Shown here: piece after piece, positions 1 through 10,200 of the stretch
Position numbering within the stretch: position 1 is the stretch's first letter
How the letters are laid out: every line of letters begins with the position of its first letter
NCBI RefSeq assembly: GCF_024360925.2
Contig: NZ_CP113517.1
Coordinates: forward strand, 124,001-188,000
Source of the DNA: Methylomonas rapida
GTDB lineage: Bacteria > Pseudomonadota > Gammaproteobacteria > Methylococcales > Methylomonadaceae
DNA length: 64,000 nucleotides
Direction of reading: 5' to 3'
Program-made: the position numbers and the translations under genes
The notes under the pieces: generated by a model
Database searches by the model: none
The model's input: only the letters and a program-made list of their open reading frames with translations
What the model was told of the DNA's origin: nothing

Positions 1-245
1 AGCAAGGTTTCCGCCGACGGCTTTTTGCCGTCCAGGGATTGCCCGTTGGCGTCGATCAGCATGATGTCGTCGCGTTGCAGGTGGCCTTTATGCCGGCCCG
101 ACACGGTGATGGCGATGTTGCCGTCGGCTAGGCGTGCGGAAAAATTGCCGCTGGTGGCCGGCACCCAGCCTTTGCTGTCGATGAAGCGCCCGGCGGCGAT
201 CAATGCGTCGGCCTTGCTATAAAATTCGTCGGTTTTCAAGGTCAT
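1..245 (-). CDS. mtnB: Methylthioribulose-1-phosphate dehydratase, N-terminal part (cut by window edge)
   Basis: Only the first 81 codons are present; the rest lies beyond base 1. The predicted protein begins MTLKTDEFYSKADALIAAGR and continues through GWVPATSGNFSAR and a V-S-G-R-H-K-G segment. This is the N-terminal pattern of class II aldolase-fold proteins of the MtnB type. MtnB dehydrates methylthioribulose-1-phosphate in the methionine salvage pathway and uses zinc. Other class II aldolases (fuculose or ribulose phosphate aldolases) share the S-G-N-x-S motif, so a related sugar-phosphate enzyme is possible, but W-V-P-A-T-S-G-N-F-S favours MtnB. Transcription runs towards the window edge, away from rnpB. 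Confidence 0.75.
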   Translation of the reverse strand, partial: MTLKTDEFYSKADALIAAGRFIDSKGWVPATSGNFSARLADGNIAITVSGRHKGHLQRDDIMLIDANGQSLDGKKPSAETL

Positions 246-280
246 GAGGGGTGGTTTTGCGGAATGCAAAAGAAAGAAAA

Positions 281-630
281 GCGAGTTGGCCTGTAAGCCG
301 GGTTCTGTCGAGAACAGCCATTCATCTAGGCGCTTGGTCACCCAAGCGCTCAAGCAATCTACCCAGGCGCCGCGCGGGCCACGCGTATGCGCCTCTATTT
401 GATCTTGCTCCGGGTGGGGTTTTCCCTGCCACGCCTGTTACCAGTCGCGCGGTGCGCTCTTACCGCACCATTTCACCCTTACCGGGCCGTTGCCGGCCAG
501 GCGGTATATTTTCTGCGGCACTTTCCGTAGGCTCACGCCTCCCAGGCATTACCTGGCACCCTGCCCTATGGAGCCCGGACTTTCCTCCCTCCCACTGATG
601 CAGGACGGCGGCTGTTCGGCCAACTCTGCT
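281..630 (-). ncRNA. rnpB: RNase P RNA (M1 RNA, bacterial type A)
   Basis: On the minus strand the conserved RNase P RNA landmarks occur in order. First is a 5' segment ending GGAGGGAGGAAAGTCCGGGC, then the CACAG/AGGGCAGGGTGCCAGG region, the GGTAAGGGTGAAA and GTAAGAGCGCACCG cores, and last GACAGAACCCGGCTTA near the 3' end. The 5' GTTGGCC and 3' GGCCAAC pair as the P1 helix and set the ends to within a few bases. Length is about 350 nt, normal for gammaproteobacteria. It is the catalytic RNA that matures tRNA 5' ends. Open frames across this stretch on both strands are accidental. Confidence 0.96.
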
Positions 631-634
631 GGCG

Positions 635-640
635 ATTATA
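635..640 (-). promoter_or_regulatory. -10 box of rnpB promoter
   Basis: A perfect TATAAT hexamer on the minus strand lies a few bases upstream of the expected 5' end of RNase P RNA, at the right distance for a sigma-70 start near 628. No good -35 hexamer is visible at 16-18 bases spacing. Confidence 0.6.
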
Positions 641-736
641 CAGAAGTTCAAAAGCAAAAGGGGGGAGGAAATGCAGGACAGGGGAACGGGCGCTGTACGG
701 GAAAAAATGAAGCCTTTTGCTCCGGAACGTATCGGA

Positions 737-760
737 GTGCAATAGCATCAGCTATTGCAC
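737..760. repeat. Short hairpin repeat, GTGCRATAGC palindrome family (copy 1)
   Basis: The arms GTGCAATAGC and GCTATTGCAC form a perfect 10-bp stem around the loop ATCA. Related hairpins preceded by GGAGTGCGAT lie at 15976-15998 and 54509-54531, so this is a small dispersed repeat. The gene-free stretch 641-825 between rnpB and the CBS-pair gene holds nothing else recognisable. Confidence 0.55.
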
Positions 761-825
761 GGGTTTGAATGCGACGCAAGCGACAGTCGATGTCTATCGA
801 TATACGTCGTTACCAGCAAAGGGGA

Positions 826-1287
826 TTAGCCTTGAGCTTCGCTGATCTTTTTTTCACGTTCTTCGCGGGCATGCTCCAGTTTGGCGAAGATTCTCAAAAT
901 GTCGGTGGCGGACAGGATGCCGACCAGTTTGTTGTTTTCCACTACTGGCAACGCGCCAATGCGGTGTTCCGCCATCATTCCGGCGGCTTCTGATAACAGG
1001 GTTTCTGGCGTGACGGTATACACGCCGCGATGCATGATGTGGGCGACCTTTTGCGATACCACGTGTAACTGGGTGTTGTCCTTGTTGGCTTCGACGGCGT
1101 TGGAATTGCTTTTGGGGCCCAAGGCTTTGTACAAATCACGGTCGGAAACGATGCCGACCAGCTTGCCTTTCTCGACCACGGGCAGGTGGCGAATTTTTTC
1201 GTAGTGGATCAAAAAGAAAACCCGATCGATCAAATCACCGGGTTCAACGGTAAATACTTTGCTGGTCATCAACTCGGCGACGCGCAT
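826..1287 (-). CDS. CBS-domain-pair protein (153 aa)
   Basis: The protein is essentially two CBS domains in tandem. Domain 1 (about residues 1-65) has MRVAELMTSKVFTVEPGD and ends in V-G-I-V-S-D-R-D. Domain 2 (about 78-140) has A-H-I-M-H-R-G-V-Y-T-V-T-P and ends in V-G-I-L-S-A-T-D-I. Such Bateman modules bind adenosine nucleotides and usually act as energy or redox sensors; the partner cannot be told here. The start was chosen because GGAGAG lies 6 bases upstream of this ATG; an upstream in-frame start would add 26 unrelated residues. It stands alone, just downstream of rsmI on the same strand. Confidence 0.85.
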   Translation of the reverse strand: MRVAELMTSKVFTVEPGDLIDRVFFLIHYEKIRHLPVVEKGKLVGIVSDRDLYKALGPKSNSNAVEANKDNTQLHVVSQKVAHIMHRGVYTVTPETLLSEAAGMMAEHRIGALPVVENNKLVGILSATDILRIFAKLEHAREEREKKISEAQG

Positions 1288-1395
1288 GCTGTTCTCTCCT
1301 GAATAAAAAATAGCCGCACAGAATAAGTAAATCGGGCCTGCTTGACAAGAACGGAGTTGAGCCAAAAATCCCGTTTGAAGTGCGGCGCCTTGCCG

Positions 1396-2241
1396 TCAGT
1401 GGCTTTGTTGCATGTCCAGGGCGGCTTGATACAGCAGTTTTTTGCGCTGGCCAGTGATTTCGGTTGCTAACGCCACCGCGGATTTTATCGAGCATTCCTG
1501 CAACAGCAGGCGCAAGATTCTGAGCTGTTCGTCACTGACGGCGTCATCATCGGATGTGACTGGGTTGCCGGCGACGATGACGACGAATTCCCCCTTGCGC
1601 ATGTTCTCGTCGCTTTGCACGCGCTGTAAGGCGTCCGCCAATGGCGCTTTGAGAATGGTTTCATGCAGTTTGGTGATTTCGCGGGCGATCACAATCTCGT
1701 GCTCGGCGGGGAAAATCTGCGACAGATCTTCCAGCGCGGCTTGAATGCGGTGGCTGGACTCATAAAAGGCCCACGTCGAACAGTCCTTGAGTTTGCCCTG
1801 AAAGAAATTTTTTCGCGCGGAAGACGTGCGCGGCAGAAAGCCTTCGAAGGTAAAGCGGGTGACAGGCAGGCCGGACACCGACAGGGCTGCGATCAACGCG
1901 CAGGCACCGGGAATCGGCGAGACCTCCAGTCCTTCCTGCCGAGCGAGTTTCACCAGCGGCAAGCCGGGATCGCTGAGCAAGGGGGTTCCTGCATCGGAAA
2001 CCAGCGCTATCGACTGGCCCGCCTTGATTTTGTCCACCAGGCCTTGCGAGGCCTTGTCTTCGTTATGTTGGTGCAGTGATACCAAGGGTTTGTTGATGCC
2101 ATAATGCTGCAGCAGCATCTTGACGTGGCGGGTATCCTCGGCGGCGATCAAGTCGACTTGTTTCAGCACCTCGAGCGCGCGAAAGCTGAAATCCGCCAGA
2201 TTACCTATTGGTGTGGCAACCACGTATAATTTCCCGGACAT
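1396..2241 (-). CDS. rsmI: 16S rRNA (cytidine-1402-2'-O)-methyltransferase RsmI
   Basis: The N-terminus G-K-L-Y-V-V-A-T-P-I-G-N-L is the RsmI signature. It is followed by A-A-E-D-T-R-H, a tetrapyrrole-methylase-type S-D-A-G-T-P-L-L-S-D-P-G loop around residue 85, and P-I-P-G-A. About 281 aa, normal length. It methylates the 2'-O of C1402 in 16S rRNA using SAM. Translation may instead begin at a TTG three codons upstream, which is closer to the GGAGGG sequence; the ATG used here is 12 bases from it. It is divergent from lpoA with only 24 bases between starts, the arrangement known from E. coli (yraL/yraM). Confidence 0.95.
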   Translation of the reverse strand: MSGKLYVVATPIGNLADFSFRALEVLKQVDLIAAEDTRHVKMLLQHYGINKPLVSLHQHNEDKASQGLVDKIKAGQSIALVSDAGTPLLSDPGLPLVKLARQEGLEVSPIPGACALIAALSVSGLPVTRFTFEGFLPRTSSARKNFFQGKLKDCSTWAFYESSHRIQAALEDLSQIFPAEHEIVIAREITKLHETILKAPLADALQRVQSDENMRKGEFVVIVAGNPVTSDDDAVSDEQLRILRLLLQECSIKSAVALATEITGQRKKLLYQAALDMQQSH

Positions 2242-2265
2242 CTGTATCAAAAGCCCTCCGCCGCA

Positions 2266-4076
2266 ATGTCTGATTCTGAGTATTTCATTATGCCCCGTCG
2301 CTTGGGGCTTTGCTGGATTTTTGCCATGGTGTTGCTGGCGTCATGCAGCAGCGAGCCGGTAAAAGATACCGCGCAAGGGGAAACCCCATACCAGCGCCGG
2401 CAAGCCCAAGTGGCCAAGCCAGCGGTGAAAAGTTATGGCTTGAAGGACGATAAAGGCAGTCGGCGTTTATTGAATGCCGAAACCTTGGTTCAGTCCGGAG
2501 ATAGTCAAGCGGCCCAGGCCGAACTGGATTTGATCAATCAGGCCGAATTGTCACCGGAGCAGCGTGGCAAATTCAATTTACTGGGCGCGCAGATTGTACT
2601 CAGCATGGGCGATGCCGAGCAGGCGTTGCAGCAATTACGGCAGATCCGTCCTGCATTGCTGGCGCAGCCGGATAAGATCACTTATTACCAGTCGCTGGCG
2701 TTCGCTCATTCTTTGATGGGTGATGCGCTGCTGGCCGTCAGCGCCCGGCTCAAACTGGATAATCTGTTGCAAAAGCCCGAACAACGGCAAGCCAATATTT
2801 CCGCCATCATCGACATGCTCAGCATGCTGCCCGAGGCAACGTTGATAGGGCAGCCGGAGCTGGCCGGCGAATTGAAGGGCTGGATGGCTTTGGCCAAAAT
2901 CCTGAAACAGCGTAATCAGGCCGGCGTCGACATCAACGAACGCATTCAGCAATGGCGTTTCGATTACCCAGGACATGCCGCCAACGCCGAGTTTTTGCAA
3001 GCCTATTTGGCCGTGCCGGTCGCGGCCGATCAAAGCGAGGAAGCCAGCCCGGAAACGGCCACCCCGGTAAGCGAAGCCGGCCTGTTGGCCGTGTTGCTAC
3101 CGGCTTCCGGGCCCTACGCGCCGGCCGGCAAAGCCATCAGGCAAGGTCTGGAAGCCGCCTACCGGCTCGCCGCCAGCACCACTGCTCGTTTGCCGCTGAA
3201 GTTTTACGATAGTGCGCAAGATGACATCGTCAGCGTTTACCAGCAGGCCGTGGCCGAGGGCGCCAAACAAGTGATCGGGCCGCTGGTCAAAGAACAAATT
3301 CAGGCATTGGCGGCGAGCGCCGACTTGAGCGTGCCGGTGCTGGCGCTGAATCACGTGGAAAATCTGAGTCAAACCCATTTGTATCAATTCGGCCTGAGTC
3401 CGCTGGACGAAACCGAAGCACTGGCGACCAAGGCGCAACGCGACGGTCGCCGGAGCGCGCTGGTGCTGGTGCCCAACACTTCGCAAGGCCAGCGCATCGG
3501 CAATTATCTGATGTCGTCCTGGCAGAGCAAGGGCGGAACCGTTGCCGGCATCCAGAATTATGACCCCAAACAACACGACATCGGCGCTATGTTGAATCAG
3601 CTGATCGCGTCTTCCGCCTATCCCTCCGGCCAGACGCCGCCGCGCGCGATCTTGCTGAGCGCCAACGACGATGCCGCCCGCGAGCTGGCGCCGCAACTCA
3701 AATATCATCAAACCGACGACATCGCCGTCTACGCGATGCCGACCATTTATGCAGGCCGGCCCAGCCCTGTTCAGGATGCCGAGTTGGGTTCCTTCAGTTT
3801 TTGCGACATGCCGTGGCTGTTTGAGGACTATTATGCCGGCGCGTTGAGCCAGTCGGCGTTACGTGAGAGTCTGCGCGGGCTGTCGGATGCGCAGACCCGG
3901 CTGGTGGCGCTGGGTATCGATGCCTACAATCTGCTGGAGCATTTGCCTGAATTGGCCAGCACGCCTTATGCCGGGGCGACCGGCCGCTTGGGTTTGAATG
4001 GCGAAAATCGCATCACCCGCCAGCTGGTTTGCGCCCAATTCAAGGGCGGTGTCCCGGTAGCCAGTGGTTTTGCCGA

Positions 4077-4080
<4 letters not shown>
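2266..4080 (+). CDS. lpoA: Penicillin-binding protein activator LpoA (outer-membrane lipoprotein)
   Basis: 604 aa. An N-terminal lipoprotein signal has the hydrophobic stretch C-W-I-F-A-M-V-L-L-A-S-C, where the Cys would be lipidated. Then comes a helical TPR-like region (about 60-230) and a C-terminal domain with a periplasmic-binding-protein fold (about 260-600, starting L-L-A-V-L-L-P-A-S-G-P-Y). This is LpoA architecture. LpoA stimulates the transpeptidase PBP1a from the outer membrane. An in-frame ATG at 2290 gives a shorter, more typical signal peptide (M-P-R-R-L-G) and may be the true start; neither ATG has a strong ribosome site. It overlaps yraN by ATGA. Confidence 0.9.
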
Positions 4081-5043
<963 letters not shown>

Positions 5044-5130
5044 TTCTTTGTCGCCTTCTCCTTTATGCCCTGCGGGTGAAGCGGGAGAAGGAGTTATCTT
5101 GACTTTACGGCACCTTCCGTCGGCAGCCGG
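5044..5130. repeat. Intergenic repeat with CTTCTCC / GGAGAAGG arms (family with TTTACG tail, copy 1)
   Basis: The arms CCTTCTCCTTTA and GGGAGAAGGAG around GCGGGTGAAGC form an imperfect hairpin, followed by TTGACTTTACGGC. Similar arrangements at 19028-19139 and 37484-37580 share the pyrimidine-rich arms and a TTTTACGAC tail. It lies between the convergent diaA and S8-peptidase genes. No coding signal is seen in 5044-5207. Confidence 0.45.
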
Positions 5131-5207
5131 AACCAGCCCCCCCCAAGGAGGGATCGAAGCTTGCCATCCACGGCACTGGTACAGCTTGCGGCCAATTTCC
5201 CTCGAAC

Positions 5208-6698
5208 TCAGCCTTTGCGCCGGGTGAAAGCACCAAAGCCGGCCAGCGCGCTGGCAAACAAGTAAAACGCGCCGGGTAAGGGCACGGGCGCTGCCGGGAT
5301 TGGCGTCATGTGCCAGGCCAGAGCGTAATCCCAATTAAAGTTGGCGGTTTGGCCAGATTTGACCAATAACTCGTAACTATGGCCCATCGCCAGGGCGACC
5401 CACAGGTTTTCACTGTTGTCGATGTCGCTATTCGAGAAGGCGGTCGTGCTTTGAGTGGTGACGTCGAACAATTCCAAATCGAGGTCATGCAAGGTGGCGG
5501 TCAAATTGCTATCGTTGGAAATACCGATGTTCCATACCAGGGACGCCGCCAAATTTAAATCCGTTGCCGCGTCGAATTTGTAGGTGGCCGTTTTGTTGCT
5601 GCCTTGACCGCCGCCAAACGCGCCATCGTAATCGAAACCCGATAAATCAATCCTTCCGCCTCCCGTATGATCATCTTCGGCGCTGCCTTGTTCGCCGGCG
5701 GCAATGATTTGATAGCTGTGCAAGACGTTCAATTGGCCGGCGCCGAACCGGTCGTCCAGGCCATTCTGGGTGGCATGGCCGCCGCTTCGGTAATCGGTGA
5801 TATTGGCGTTCGTAGAGCTGTTGTCCGTCACGCGATCGGCGCCCGCCATCAGGGCGGCCTTAACGGTTTCCGCGCGCTCGGCGTTATAAATCGTGCCAAC
5901 CCCGGAAACGGTGCTGGAGCCATGGGACAGGCTCGAACCGCCAGCATGTCCCGTTTCGACCAATAAGGCCGACGCAGCCGCGACTAGCGGCGTGGCGGCG
6001 CTCGTCGTGGATTGTGGCGCGACGAGATCCGGACGCGTCCTGCCGGCGGTATAGACGCTGTCAACCGCATCGGCGCCGCGATCCTGTCCGCCATCGGTCC
6101 TGCCTACGGCGATGACGTTGTAAGCGCTGCCGAGTAGTGGATTGACACTGAGCCCATTGGCCATGCCGACCACCTGGATATATTCATTGCGCTGCACTTC
6201 GCGGTCTGCCAAGCGCAGTATCTTGCCGCTGTCGCTTGGGGTGTTGCCGTTGCCGACCCAGCTATGGTTGGCGATTCTGCTGGCATTGACAGGCGCCGAC
6301 ACCGTATTGGCGACAAGGCTGCCGATCCAGTTGTTCGTTTCGTAACTGGTAATGGTGTCGATGCCGTAGGCCATCGCCGAGTTGCCATAAAAGCGGGCGC
6401 CTACGCTGGTTGCATGGCCAGAAGCCGAAGTGCTGGCGGGGCCGGGGAAAAGAAAGGTTTTACCTGAAAATTGAGGGTTGTCGGTATCCGGCGCGTAGAC
6501 CGGATAGGACGGGTCGGCATAAGCCACCGAGGAGGCTTCGACCTGAGCCACATGGACGCCGGCACCGGTCGGCGTATTGCCGCCCAATTGATCGACCAAT
6601 GCGGTATAGCCAATATCGTCTTTGTAATCCGCAAAAACAGCTTGTGTCCAGCATAAGGCCGGCAGAGCGTACAGCCAGTATTTTTTAGTCATTCTCAT
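5208..6698 (-). CDS. Exported subtilisin-like (S8) protein with C-terminal sorting tail
   Basis: 496 aa. An N-terminal signal peptide (K-K-Y-W-L-Y-A-L-P-A-L, cleavage likely after A-V-F-A near residue 23) precedes a divergent S8 domain. His95 lies in S-G-H-A-T-S-V-G, equivalent to the usual H-G-T-H-V-A-G. Ser233 lies in T-T-S-A-A-T-P-L-V-A-A, equivalent to G-T-S-M-A-T-P-H-V-A-G. The position of the catalytic Asp is Glu54 in V-A-Q-V-E-A-S. A beta-rich region follows (about 350-460). The C-terminus has V-P-L-P-G-A, a hydrophobic stretch and R-R-K-G, resembling a PEP-CTERM-type sorting signal. AAGGA lies 5 bases before the chosen ATG. No operon partner. Confidence 0.75.
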   Translation of the reverse strand: MRMTKKYWLYALPALCWTQAVFADYKDDIGYTALVDQLGGNTPTGAGVHVAQVEASSVAYADPSYPVYAPDTDNPQFSGKTFLFPGPASTSASGHATSVGARFYGNSAMAYGIDTITSYETNNWIGSLVANTVSAPVNASRIANHSWVGNGNTPSDSGKILRLADREVQRNEYIQVVGMANGLSVNPLLGSAYNVIAVGRTDGGQDRGADAVDSVYTAGRTRPDLVAPQSTTSAATPLVAAASALLVETGHAGGSSLSHGSSTVSGVGTIYNAERAETVKAALMAGADRVTDNSSTNANITDYRSGGHATQNGLDDRFGAGQLNVLHSYQIIAAGEQGSAEDDHTGGGRIDLSGFDYDGAFGGGQGSNKTATYKFDAATDLNLAASLVWNIGISNDSNLTATLHDLDLELFDVTTQSTTAFSNSDIDNSENLWVALAMGHSYELLVKSGQTANFNWDYALAWHMTPIPAAPVPLPGAFYLFASALAGFGAFTRRKG

Positions 6699-7112
6699 CG
6701 TATCCTTCGAAAAATCATGCATCAGGTAAGTTGCCGAATTGGTCGGCGCGGGCTTAATTCGGCCCGGCATCGGCAAGCATGAATCATGCCCGCGGTTCAA
6801 GGTGTGGTTTTTACGAATGACTTGACGGCGAATTAGGTTATTTGCCAGTCATCGGTGCGTGATTTGACGCAGACACGCATTTAATCCCATCTTATGTTTC
6901 GCATAACGGAGGATTGCTTATCTTTATCTAGCGCAATATGTGGGCGGCTTGCTGCTGGCTTTGTATCACCGCATCGGCGAGTGACTGGTTAAGGAGTGGC
7001 ATGTTTAATGAGAAGTGAATTCTAGTGGTGAAAACAATGGGCTGAGCTTGTTGGTGTTAGCCACTTCGATTTGACCGCAACGCCTCACGCCAATACCATG
7101 CCCGAGATAACA
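6699..7112. other. Gene-free stretch upstream of the restriction island
   Basis: No convincing reading frame, tRNA or repeat is visible here. It must hold the minus-strand promoter of the S8-like gene and perhaps a plus-strand promoter for mod, but I could not pick clear hexamers. Confidence 0.4.
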
Positions 7113-7140
7113 CCCTCCCCACTTGGAGGGTTACTTTTTT
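7113..7140 (+). terminator. Terminator-like hairpin before mod
   Basis: CCCTCC and GGAGGG pair around the loop CCACTT and are followed by TTACTTTTTT. It stands 65 bases upstream of the mod start with no gene ending just before it on the plus strand. It may therefore be a remnant, a boundary of the island, or an attenuator. Confidence 0.5.
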
Positions 7141-7204
7141 GTAGCGGCTTGAACAAACCAGCATAAACAACAACCCAGCCGAACCGATTATTGAAAAAGG
7201 ATTT

Positions 7205-10200
7205 ATGAGCAACACCGACAAATACCGCAATCGCCTGATTAACCTGCTGAAAGAGCTGTTTCAACTCGACCAGCCGGAGCTGGATTTTGGCTTTTACAAA
7301 ATCATGCACGCCAAAAGCGTGCAAATCAGCCGTTTCCTGGAAGACGATTTGCTCGACGTGATTAAGGATGCGTTTGGCGAAGTCGACGAACAACGGCTGG
7401 CGGAAGCAAAAGCTCGGTACAAAGCGGCAATCGAACAAGCCAAGAAATTCGGCGCGCCCGATCCGGAACAAACCGACGGCGTCAAAGAAGCCAAGGCCCA
7501 ATACGAGCAAGCCAAAGATGGCGGCAATGCCGAGAGCGAAATTTACGATCACTTGTACCGCTTCTTCGAACGCTATTACGACAATGGCGATTTCATGTCG
7601 CGCCGTTATTACGCCCGCGAAAGCGACAGCCGCGCCGCGCCCTATGCGGTGCCTTACGACGGCCGCGAGGTGTATCTGCATTGGGCTAACAAAGACCAGT
7701 ACTACATCAAAAGCAGCGAGTACTTGAGCAATTACAGTTTCGACCTCAACGAAGCGATACGCCAGCAAGCGCAAACCGGCAAAACGCCAGGACTGGAACA
7801 ATTCGCCAGCCACGATGAACAGCCGCTAAAAGTACATTTCCGCATCGTCGATGCCAGCGAAGGCGAGCATGGCAACATCAAAGCCACTGCCAATCAAAAG
7901 CGCTTTTTTTTGATTCATGCCGCCAAGCCGGTCGAGTTGCTCCCATTCCCACGGGATGAGGAGGACCGTAGGGTGGATAAGCGCAGCGCATCCACCGATA
8001 CCGAAGGGCTCATGGTGGATGCGGCTAACGCCTTATCCACCCTACACATCAACTTCGAATACCGCACCGATCCCGACAAAACCGGCCAGGACGCCAAATG
8101 GCAGGAAACCCGGCTGCAACAAGCAGAAGCGGCGATTATCCAAGCCTTGCAGGACCTGAAAGCCAGCGCATTTTTGCAAGCCCTGCAAACCCCGGCGCCG
8201 ACCGACAGCAAGAACAAACGCACATTGTTGGGAAAGTACCTGCAAAAATACGCGGCCCGCAACACCATGGATTATTTCATCCATAAAGACTTGGGCGGCT
8301 TTTTACGGCGCGAGCTGGATTTTTACATCAAGAACGAAATCATGCGCCTGGACGACATCGACAACGCCGATGCGCCGCAAGTGCAAAGCTACCTAAGCAA
8401 AATCCGTGTGCTGCGTAAAATTGCCCAGCAATTGATCGCCTTTTTGGCGCAACTGGAAGAATTTCAGAAAAAGCTGTGGCTGAAAAAGAAATTCGTCACC
8501 GAATGCCACTACTGCATCACGCTGGATCGTATCGACGCCAAGTTTTACCCGGAAATCGCCGCCAACGACCACCAACGCGACGAATGGGTCAAATTGTTTG
8601 CCATCAATGAGATTGCCGGTGATTTAGCTACGCCAAGTTACAGCGAACCGCTCACAGTTGAGTTTCTCGCCGCCAATCCGTATTTGCTTGTCGATACCAC
8701 GTTGTTCAGCGCAGACTTCGAACAACGGTTATTGTCGGAAATACCCAATCTGGACGCGCAATGCGACGGCGTATTGATTCATTCGGAAAATTTTCAGGCT
8801 TTGGGCTTGATGCAGGAAAAATACCGTGAACAAGTGAAGTGTATTTATATTGATCCGCCGTATAACACCGATGGCGATGGTTTTGCCTATAAAGATAGTT
8901 ACCAGCATTCGAGCTGGTTATCGAATATCCATAGCCGATTAGCTTTAGCAAAATCCTTGCAAGCTGTTGATAGCAGCATTTCCGTTTCTATCGACGATAA
9001 CGAGATGGTTAATTTATCCCTGTTGTTATCGTCGCTATATGGCGATGCTTGCAAAATAGCCGATCTAATCTGGCAAAAGCGATATTCCCCAGATATTCGC
9101 AAGGCAATTAGCGATGCACACGAATATATACTGGTTTACGCAACTGATCCTTCAGAATTCAAGGCAAAGCGAAATTTATTGCCTTTAGGAAATGACCAAA
9201 TCAAACAGTTTTCTAACCCGGATAATGATCCTCGGGGACCTTGGAAGTCAGATAATTTTACGGCGCCTGGTTTCCGACCCAACCAAATGTATGAAATAGA
9301 AACACCCGACGGTCGCAAACTTACACCACCGCCGGGACGCTGTTGGATGGTTACACAGGAAAATTATGAAAAATTAAAAGACGATAAACGTCTTATTTTC
9401 GGCAAAGATGGCTCCGGTCGTCCTGCGGTAAAACGCTTTTTGCATGAAATGGAAGGCATGGTCCCTTGGACATGGTGGGACCATCAATCTTCCGGACATT
9501 CCCAAGAAGGCTTAAAGGAAGGCAGCGATCTTTTTTCCAGAGAAGGCGCGTTTTCTACGCAAAAACCGACCCGAATGATTCAAAAACTACTGCATATCAC
9601 GACTTCGCAATCGGCGAATGTCTTTGACTTTTTTGCTGGTTCGGGTACAACCGCTCACGCCACTATCAATCTCAACCGACAAGACAAAGGGAATCGCAAA
9701 TATATTTTGGTCGAACAAAACGACTACTTCAATACCGTCCTAAAACCCCGCATCCAAAAAGTCGTCTATTCCAAAGACTGGAAAGACGGCAAGCCGGTGT
9801 CCCGCGAAGGCATCAGCCATTGCTTCAAAACTCTGCGTTTGGAAAGCTACGAAGACGTGCTGAACAATCTGGTGTTCAGGCAAGACGACGCCCGCGAGCG
9901 CGCCTTGGACAACAACCCGGAACTGCGCCGCGACTATCTGCTGAACTATTTTCTGGACGTGGAAACCCAGGACAGCCAAAGCCTGCTGAACATCGCCGCG
10001 TTTCGCGATCCGTTCGCTTACCAAATGTGGATCAAAAAGCCGGGTAGCGAATCGCAAACCCTACAAAGCGTGGATTTGGTCGAAACCTTCAACTGGTTGA
10101 TCGGTTTGTGGGTATCGCACATGGCCGCGCCGCAAGGTTTTTCCGCTGAATTCGTCCGCGAAACCGACCCGGATTTGCCGCAAGACCAAAATACCCGCTT

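Noticed and set aside
250..770. Several overlapping open frames on both strands
   Set aside because: They lie across the RNase P RNA and its promoter; the RNA signature is unmistakable and the frames have no family resemblance.
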